Positions 56,094 through 64,000 of a stretch of 64,000 nucleotides of DNA are shown here, piece by piece; position 1 is the first letter of the stretch; each line of letters begins with the position of its first letter. The notes beneath the pieces are model-generated. The model saw only the letters and a program-made list of their open reading frames with translations, ran no database searches and had not been told where the DNA came from. This stretch comes from Anagrus nilaparvatae (taxonomy: Eukaryota; Arthropoda; Insecta; Hymenoptera; Mymaridae). The translations under genes were made by a program, and so were the position numbers. The DNA lies in NCBI GenBank assembly GCA_022575985.1, contig JAKSXM010000031.1:62001-126000 (forward strand). The letters run 5' to 3'.

Positions 56094-58345
56094 ATATCCT
56101 TGTACGTCCTCCATTATCCCCCCATTGGTGCCGCGTGCAAGAACCGTCTAATTTGACTGCTCCTACACGCGGCTCCTAGTTAGGTTGTCGTCAATAACTT
56201 TTTTGTACGCAAAATCTCCTCCACGTACCTTGCCACGACGCTCCATGATTCCTCGTTCTGGAGCATTTTTCCGACTATGTTATCGGGTGTGACTTCTTCA
56301 ACCTCTGCTTCCAGCGCTCTCCTTTTAGTTATCCAGCGGTCACACTCGAAAAACGTGTGACGCGCGTCATCTCGTTTGTCGGGACAGAATACACATTCAG
56401 GGCTCACGACCTTTCCCATCCTAAAGAGATAAGATTGGAAAAGCCCATGGCCACTGAGGAACTGTGTCAAGAAGTAGTTTACCTCTCCGTGCCCTCTCTG
56501 AGTCCAGGGCGCGACCTCTTTTATGAGGCGCCTGGTCCATGCGCTGTCTGTGCCATCCCTCCAGAGCGTCTGCCACTCCAGCATCACATCCCTCCTAACT
56601 TCCGCTCTGATACGGTCGACGTCGCCTTCATTTTTTCTATCATAAATAAGTTTACGCTCTTTGGCAAGTAGCTGAATAGGAATAATTCCTGCGATGACAA
56701 GAACTGCCGCTTCCGAGACAGTCCTGTATGCGCAAGAAACCCTCAGAGCACCCTGCCTCTGCACTCTTATCATACCTTTCGAATATATATCCTTATCCAG
56801 TGCCTCACTCCAAATCTCCGCTCCGTACAATAGGATGGAGTGAGTTACGGACATTAGCAGCTTTCTCCTGCTGGACTTTGGTCCATTCATGTTCGACATC
56901 AGCCTGCTCAGGGCTAGCGTCGTGGTACCTGCCTTCTTGACCCTTTGAGAAATATGTTCGAAATAGGTCCGCTTCATATCCAAAACTATTCTAAGATATT
57001 TGGCGAACCTTTTCGTCTCTATAATGGTATCCTCGTCAACCCGTATTGGAATAACGGTATTGATTTGCTTCCCCGTGAACATCACGATCTCGGTCTTAGC
57101 GACTGCCAGACTTAATCCGTGCTCTTCCATCCATGCGTTTGTCTTTAACATGCAGACGCTCAAGCTATCCTGTGCTTGTTGCACGTTCCTTGCTATGATC
57201 ACGAGGGCAATATCATCCGCATAGCCTATCATAAAGCAGCCATCCGCTAACTCCATCCTCAGGATACCATCATAAGAGATGTTCCATAGGTCAGGTCCCA
57301 ATATGGAGCCCTGAGCTGCACCAGCTGTCACTTTCCTACTTCTCTTCCCTTGAAGAGTCTCGTACAATAGTACTCTGTCACTTAGGTAACTCTTCATTAC
57401 CCGCATCAAATAATTTGGTACTGCAAAGTCATTTAGTCCTTGAAGGAACTTTGTCCACTTTGCAGAATTGTATGCGTTCTTGACGTCCAGGGTGACCAAA
57501 AGAGTAATTTTACGTGAGTAATGATTACCCGTTTGGGCCCTAGTTATCGCGTCAACGACCTCCTTCACAGCCCCGATCGTGGACCTCCCCCTAAATCCGT
57601 ATTGCCGAGGAGATAAATCCGCTGCTGCTTCTACTGCGTTTAAGATACGCGGTTGTAGCATTTTTTCGAAGCCCTTTCCAGCTGTATCCAGCAGTCCTAG
57701 TGGTCGCCAGTAGGACGGGAGTGTGGGATCTCCCTTTCCTTTACTGATAAGGACCAACAGTGCCTTTTTCCATCGCCTACTGAAAACTCCAGCTCGTAGG
57801 CACGAGTTGTACATCATTAACATCAATGACGGACACTCGTGCGCAGCGATTCTTATAATTTCGGCTGGTATGCCGTCTGGGCCGGGGGCTTTCTTATTTC
57901 TGAGAGAGTCTACGGCAGCGAACAGCTCTTCTTGCGTGAAGTCCGGGATTCCGGTTACCCTAATGTCCTCCTCTTGGTCTATTCTCGTCGGGTGCATCGG
58001 AAACAGAGCATCAACTACTGTCCTTGCTTCCTCTTCGTCCATTAGTGAGCTAGCAGCAAATCCCCTTAGCTTTTTCGTGACTATCTTGAAGCCCAATCCC
58101 CAGGGATCGTATTCCACTTCAAGGCACAGATTCCTTTCGCAGCGGATCTTACTGGCATTGATTGCCCGCCTCAAAGATCGCTTCACTTCCTTATGAACTC
58201 TCATCCCCTTGCTTCTTCGCGAGACTTGGCCCTAGTTGCTCTTCTTCGCGTCATGTGGCTTTGCCTACGTAACTCTGCAATTTTTGTGCTCCACCAATAT
58301 ACAGGTGGGTTCCTTCCATTAAACCTTTTTCGAGGCATGGAAGCG
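55725..58345 (-). mobile_element. R1-clade LINE copy C, 5'-truncated, second family
   Basis: Poly(A) as the T run 55725-55750, 3' UTR 55751-56179 (with an (AAAT)n tract at 56041-56095), then ORF2 up to about 58335, where it meets (AAT)n. The 5' part (PPVYWWSTKIAELRRQSHM near 58290) aligns with GRKPVYWWTSEIAELRKECH of copy B, so homology continues upstream of the long frame. Endonuclease and ORF1 are missing. Confidence 0.85.
56180..58204 (-). pseudogene. LINE copy C ORF2: reverse transcriptase and C-terminal part
   Basis: A 674-codon open frame covering the whole RT: NKKAPGPDGIPAEIIRIAAH, LVTLDVKNAYNSAKW, GAAQGSILGPDLWN, IGYADDIALVI, and the C-terminal CVFCPDKRDDARHTFFECDR. The first ATG at 58204 is not the real start. 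Upstream, REEARG and YWW-containing sequence continue in a different frame, so a frameshift lies near 58205. The endonuclease is absent through 5' truncation at (AAT)n. It is related to copy B but clearly a separate family (about half the RT residues differ by eye). It is the same family as copy A, but retains YADD. A one-codon loss (FRGRS versus FRRGRS) is visible against copy A. RT activity of a fragment is conceivable, but autonomous mobility is not. Confidence 0.85.
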
Positions 58346-58346
58346 A

Positions 58347-58406
<60 letters not shown>
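58346..58406. repeat. (AAT)n microsatellite between copies C and D
   Basis: About twenty AAT units. The 5'-truncated ends of two oppositely oriented LINEs meet here. Confidence 0.9.
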
Positions 58407-60080
<1,674 letters not shown>

Positions 60081-61139
60081 TGTGGCGAAGATGGACATAA
60101 AAGGGCATTCCTATCCCGGACAGGAAAAGGGAATTGCCACGTTTGGGCCAAGTGCGGAGAGACGACTTATATAAGTTGTTATCTCTCCCCTAACGACAGC
60201 TCGGAGGTGCTCGCTGCAAAGCTAGCCAGCATCGAGAACACAGTACGAGCGGCAACTGGTGGCGTTATCCTTGCCGGAGACTTCAATGCCAGGGCCCTAG
60301 AGTGGGGCATGCCGACGACCAACCTAAGGGGACAAATGGTACTCGAAATGGCTGCTAGATGCAAACTAGAGGTCCAGAATAGAGGAAACAGGCCCACCTA
60401 CGAGAGGGCGGGGTGGGGTATCTCTATCCCAGACATAACCTTCGCAACAGAAGCTGCGTCTGGGAGAATAGGCGACTGGAGGGTGATGGATGGCTACAAT
60501 GGTAGCGATCACAACTATGGCCTTCCGGGTAATGGAAGGAAACTCACAACGTCCTCCCTACAGGAGGCGTTCCCTTGGCTGGAATGTTTCAAAGATCGAC
60601 GAGGACAGATTCGAGGAATACCTTCGAATCGAGTCAGCGTCGATCCCCGCTTGGCAAGAAGGAGCTACAAGCCCACGAGAGGCTGAAACCCTGGTTAAGA
60701 AAGTAACGTCTCTATTACGCGGGGCTTGCGATGCCTCGATGCCTCGCCGCAGGCCCTGGAAAGGGAGAAAGCCAGTGTACTGGTGGACTCCCGAAATAGC
60801 TGAGCTCCGGAATGCCACAGGACACGACGAAAGGCGCAAAGAGCACGGGACAGACCTGAGGCCGCCGTTTTTTCTCAGGAACATAAGGATGCCAAACACC
60901 GACTGGCCAAGGCCATCCGTCAAAGCAAGGCTCGATGTCTGCGTTCATTACGCGAAGATGTAAACAAGGGGGTAGGGAGTAGCGAGTAGCGAGTAGCGAC
61001 CGCGTTCGCCGGTAGTCTCCCAGTTGTACACTTTGTACAACTGGGCGGTCATGGAAATTTGCGGGTCTTTAAGGCCCGCAAACACTCCATGGCTGATGCA
61101 AGATTCACATATTTCCCTTAAAAAAAAAAAAAAAAAAAA

Positions 61140-61140
<1 letters not shown>
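60081..61140 (+). pseudogene. R1-clade LINE copy E: endonuclease joined to 3' UTR, internally deleted
   Basis: 60110-60968 corresponds to ORF2 residues about 70-355 of copy B: the endonuclease GDFNARALEWGMPTTN, and KPVYWWTPEIAELRN. Frameshifts lie near 60520 and 60810. At 60969 it jumps directly to the last ~110 bp of the 3' UTR (from GACCGCGTTCGCC, 60997), with GTAGCGA repeated three times at the joint. It ends in 21 A. The RT is gone. Divergence from copy B is larger than that of copy D. Confidence 0.85.

Positions 61141-61172
<32 letters not shown>
61141..61172. repeat. (AAT)n microsatellite after copy E
   Basis: Last (AAT)n tract of the LINE nest. AT-rich unique DNA follows. Confidence 0.9.
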
Positions 61173-61173
<1 letters not shown>

Positions 61174-62499
61174 TGATATCAAGGATTTATGTAATATTAG
61201 ATGCTTATATTTTGATTTATTTTGGTGAAAAGTAAATTTATATTTAAATTATTATTTTATTAATTAAAATATTTTTATTTATTCTTTTAATTAATTTGTT
61301 ATATGATTATTTAAGATTTTTTTAAATTTTGTACAGAAAAGACTTTCAATGTTCCATTTTATAACAAAACGATATGAAGGAATGGAAGGAATAAACACAT
61401 GATAGGAAACCTAACCTGATCTAATATTTCATGACGTGGACCTGTGGGTGACCAACAGGTTCCGCGCACATGGAGGATAACCTCCGTGGAAGTTTAGCCT
61501 GAGGGTAACGAACAATCCTGTGACACTAATATATTAAATCGGGGATTACCACCGGAGTATTTACACTATGTATTTACTCACCAGCTGGGGATAGCATATC
61601 GTATATGATGTTATATATGAAAACTAGTCACACAAGCAGAAGATGTATAATCTTTTCGAGTTATTAATTTCACATTAAAATTTTACCAAATAATTTTGTA
61701 TAAAATATTATACCCTTAGTATAATACTTCCATATATTTTGGACAAAAACAACATGATAATAACAAAAATTAATAATAAAAAATCAAAACCAACAACATC
61801 GGGAACAGATCAGACATGCTATGACACGTCACATACGCTAGTACTATATGTATAGGCATATAAAATATATTTATAACTTTTATTTACGATTATTTTGCCC
61901 TTTTTTGTATTTGTAACGAATAAAGTTACTCGTACCCAGGAAGGCTTGTTTTAAAATATTGAAATATCAAATATTTTATTAATGGATAGTTGCGATAAGA
62001 TTAGAGGTTTTGATGGATTAGAGGTAGAAAATAAGAACACCGTTTTACAAATACTTCTTCCATATTGTTTCCGACATATTTATTAACGAAAATTTGAATT
62101 TGAATTTAATTTTGGTAATTTGAGAGTTAATTTTTATTAATAATGATCATTAAATACCTTTCTTAATTATTTTCAATAATTAAAGAAGGACGTATTTTTT
62201 ATTCTTGAAAAATAATTTTAAAATTTATTTAAAATTATTAATTTAAAAATCCATTTTAATTAATGGTTAGAAATAATATTGAACAAGAAATTGTCATTAT
62301 TTCTATGTCTAATACGGCTTTGTTCGTTATAATCATAAAACACATTTATTGTGTATTCGATTTGTCAAATTTGAAATTTTCCGCGAACATAAAGATAACT
62401 ATGTTATCTTCTATACCAATAATTAATTCGACAATTGATAAATGACTTGTCTACTTTCAAGAATGAAAAATAAGTCTTCCGAGAGAATTTAATTCGGTG
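61173..62499. other. AT-rich DNA; one GC-richer block; no gene
   Basis: 61430-61600 is GC-richer with the hairpin GGAGGATAACCTCC (61471-61484), but I recognise no family. 62187-62236 is the first copy of a 50-bp direct repeat whose second copy overlaps the tRNA-like 3' end. Confidence 0.5.
62187..62236 (+). repeat. 50-bp direct repeat, copy 1
   Basis: AGGACGTATTTTTTATTCTT through TTATTTAAAATT, identical by eye to 62567-62616, 380 bp downstream. Confidence 0.85.
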
Positions 62500-62570
62500 T
62501 CTTCCATGGTGTAGTGGTTAGCACAATGGACTAGCAATCCAGAGACCCGAGTTCAATTCTTGGTGGAGGA
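62500..62570 (+). tRNA. tRNA-like gene, anticodon loop CTAGCAA (AGC), body like tRNA-Gln
   Basis: 71 nt fold into a cloverleaf. The acceptor TCTTCCA/TGGAGGA is fully paired with one U-G. The D arm is GTGT/GCAC with loop AGTGGTTA. The anticodon arm TGGA/TCCA has a 7-nt loop CTAGCAA. The T arm is CCGAG/CTTGG with loop TTCAATT. A-box (GGTGTAGTGGTTAGCAC) and B-box (GAGTTCAATTC) are good. The anticodon AGC would read Ala codons, but the body (CCATGGTGTAGTGGTTAGCAC) resembles tRNA-Gln, and the Ala identity pair G3-U70 is absent (here U3-G70). The variable loop is one nt short and the outermost anticodon-stem pair is A-G. It may therefore be a tRNA pseudogene or a tRNA with altered anticodon. A T run follows at 62575. 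Confidence 0.65.
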
Positions 62571-62616
62571 CGTATTTTTTATTCTTGAAAAATAATTTTA
62601 AAATTTATTTAAAATT
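62567..62616 (+). repeat. 50-bp direct repeat, copy 2, between tRNA-like gene and satellite
   Basis: Starts within the last four bases of the tRNA-like sequence and ends exactly where the 504-bp satellite begins (62617). Confidence 0.85.
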
Positions 62617-62861
62617 GAAAATTAATAATTTTTATTACTCGTTTGTAATTCTTAAACAATAATATTTATAATCGACCTTTTTACGAGTACATAGTATTAA
62701 ATGAATTTACAAATTCATCGCCCACGCTTTTTATATGCGGATGCTTATCGTCATCTCTTTTTTTATTATGGCATACAAAGCGGCGACATTAGATGAATTT
62801 TTAAACTTATTTAAAAATTTTGAATTTACGCGGATTTTAAATGTCGGTACAGAAGGTACCT

Positions 62862-62935
62862 AGCGTTTCGATCAACACTAACACATAGATCTCATCAGTG
62901 TAGCTGTGTGTGTTAGTGTATGTGCTACAGACGCT
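62862..62935 (-). ncRNA. Type III hammerhead ribozyme, satellite unit 1
   Basis: Minus strand, 5' to 3': AGCGU (helix III), C (cleavage nucleotide, 62930), UGUAGC (helix I), a 19-nt loop, GCUACA (helix I), CUGAUGA (core), GAUC, a 14-nt loop, GAUC (helix II), GAAA with its last A pairing into helix III, then CGCU. Helices are 5, 6 and 4 bp without mismatch, and every consensus core residue (C3, U4, G5, A6, G8, A9, G12, A13, A14, A15.1, U16.1) is present. Cleavage would occur after C at 62930. Both ends lie in helix III, so this is topology type III. Loop 1 contains ACACUAACACA and loop 2 its exact complement UGUGUUAGUGU. Confidence 0.85.
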
Positions 62936-63365
62936 GATGTAAACACGTCCTTATTTTTCTTATATAGTTAACAAATGGCGATTTTAGCACTTGTGAGGAC
63001 GACTCACATTGCTTTAGCCATCTGTTCTGTATATAAGAAATGATGTTATATATATATATTTATTGAAATGCGAGTTGAATGTTATAACTCAGAGCGTTAT
63101 TAGGTCCAAGCTCTATATATGAAAATTAATAATTTTTATTACTCGTTTGTAATTCTTAAACAATAATATTTATAATCGACCTTTTTACGAGTACATAGTA
63201 TTAAATGAATTTACAAATTCATCGCCCACGCTTTTTATATGCGGATGCTTATCGTCATCTCTTTTTTTATTATGGCATACAAAGCGGCGACATTAGATGA
63301 ATTTTTAAACTTATTTAAAAATTTTGAATTTACGCGGATTTTAAATGTCGGTACAGAAGGTACCT

Positions 63366-63439
63366 AGCGTTTCGATCAACACTAACACATAGATCTCATC
63401 AGTGTAGCTGTGTGTGTTAGTGTATGTGCTACAGACGCT
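63366..63439 (-). ncRNA. Type III hammerhead ribozyme, satellite unit 2
   Basis: Same sequence 504 bp downstream, with all helices and core residues unchanged. Predicted cleavage nucleotide at 63434. Transcription of the array on this strand would give 504-nt units between successive cleavage sites. Confidence 0.85.
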
Positions 63440-63869
63440 GATGTAAACACGTCCTTATTTTTCTTATATAGTTAACAAATGGCGATTTTAGCACTTGTGA
63501 GGACGACTCACATTGCTTTAGCCATCTGTTCTGTATATAAGAAATGATGTTATATATATATATTTATTGAAATGCGAGTTGAATGTTATAACTCAGAGCG
63601 TTATTAGGTCCAAGCTCTATATATGAAAATTAATAATTTTTATTACTCGTTTGTAATTCTTAAACAATAATATTTATAATCGACCTTTTTACGAGTACAT
63701 AGTATTAAATGAATTTACAAATTCATCGCCCACGCTTTTTATATGCGGATGCTTATCGTCATCTCTTTTTTTATTATGGCATACAAAGCGGCGACATTAG
63801 ATGAATTTTTAAACTTATTTAAAAATTTTGAATTTACGCGGATTTTAAATGTCGGTACAGAAGGTACCT

Positions 63870-63943
63870 AGCGTTTCGATCAACACTAACACATAGATCT
63901 CATCAGTGTAGCTGTGTGTGTTAGTGTATGTGCTACAGACGCT
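63870..63943 (-). ncRNA. Type III hammerhead ribozyme, satellite unit 3
   Basis: Third identical copy, in the unit cut by the window edge. Predicted cleavage nucleotide at 63938. Confidence 0.85.
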
Positions 63944-64000
63944 GATGTAAACACGTCCTTATTTTTCTTATATAGTTAACAAATGGCGATTTTAGCACTT

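Larger units (their letters stand above)
62617..64000. repeat. 504-bp tandem satellite, 2.7 units, running off the window
   Basis: The block GAAAATTAATAATTTTTATT recurs at 62617, 63121 and 63625, an exact period of 504 bp. The copies show no difference that I could see. Each unit carries a minus-strand hammerhead ribozyme consensus (listed separately). No protein frame. The left boundary is sharp: bases before 62617 do not continue the unit. Homogeneity indicates recent amplification or ongoing gene conversion. Confidence 0.93.

Overview
The window looks like repeat-rich nuclear DNA of an arthropod, most likely an insect. The background is extremely AT-rich. The recognisable sequence is eukaryotic: R1-clade LINEs, Penelope-like elements (PLEs), Helitron-like and TIR transposons, a SINE with a 5S rRNA-like head, tRNA-derived SINEs, LTRs with PBS- and PPT-like sites, and satellite DNA. 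I found no convincing host protein-coding gene. The only candidate host gene is a tRNA-like sequence at 62500-62570. Bacterial-style features (operons, ribosome binding sites) do not apply.

Layout. 1-564: end of a Tc1/mariner-type (DUF4817-like) transposase running off the left edge. 1310-3884: foldback element whose two arms are tandem ~149-bp units. 5690-6780: degraded PLE. 7133-9188: two Helitron-like elements. 10168-11200: imperfect inverted duplication. 13437-13870: 5S-headed SINE. 14177-15232, 19598-20570 and 47800-48348: three members of one TIR transposon family (ends GTCGYAG, ATAT target), two with the decayed tail of an integrase-like protein. One of them sits inside a PLE copy. 21340-30841: two near-identical ~780-bp LTRs around 7.9 kb of non-coding tandem arrays that also hold a Helitron and a SINE. 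31718-36727: inverted pair of a subrepeat element around a LINE fragment and a TA-flanked MITE. 40133-41126 and 44664-46906: very large palindromes. 42398-44345: 5'-truncated PLE with an intact RT/GIY-YIG frame and a hammerhead-like motif in its 3' region.

48592-61172 is GC-richer than its surroundings and is a nest of R1-clade non-LTR retrotransposons. One is essentially full length (50599-55709; ORF1 with one frameshift, ORF2 intact, ATGA overlap). Nearly every junction in the nest abuts an (AAT)n microsatellite, which suggests a microsatellite-targeting family.

62617-64000 is the start of a homogeneous 504-bp tandem satellite. Each repeat carries, on the minus strand, a sequence that fits the complete type III hammerhead ribozyme consensus. 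Its two terminal loops are complementary over 11 nt. This is the most interesting object in the window: transcripts of the array should self-cleave into 504-nt monomers. All calls were made by reading the sequence; no search or folding program was run.
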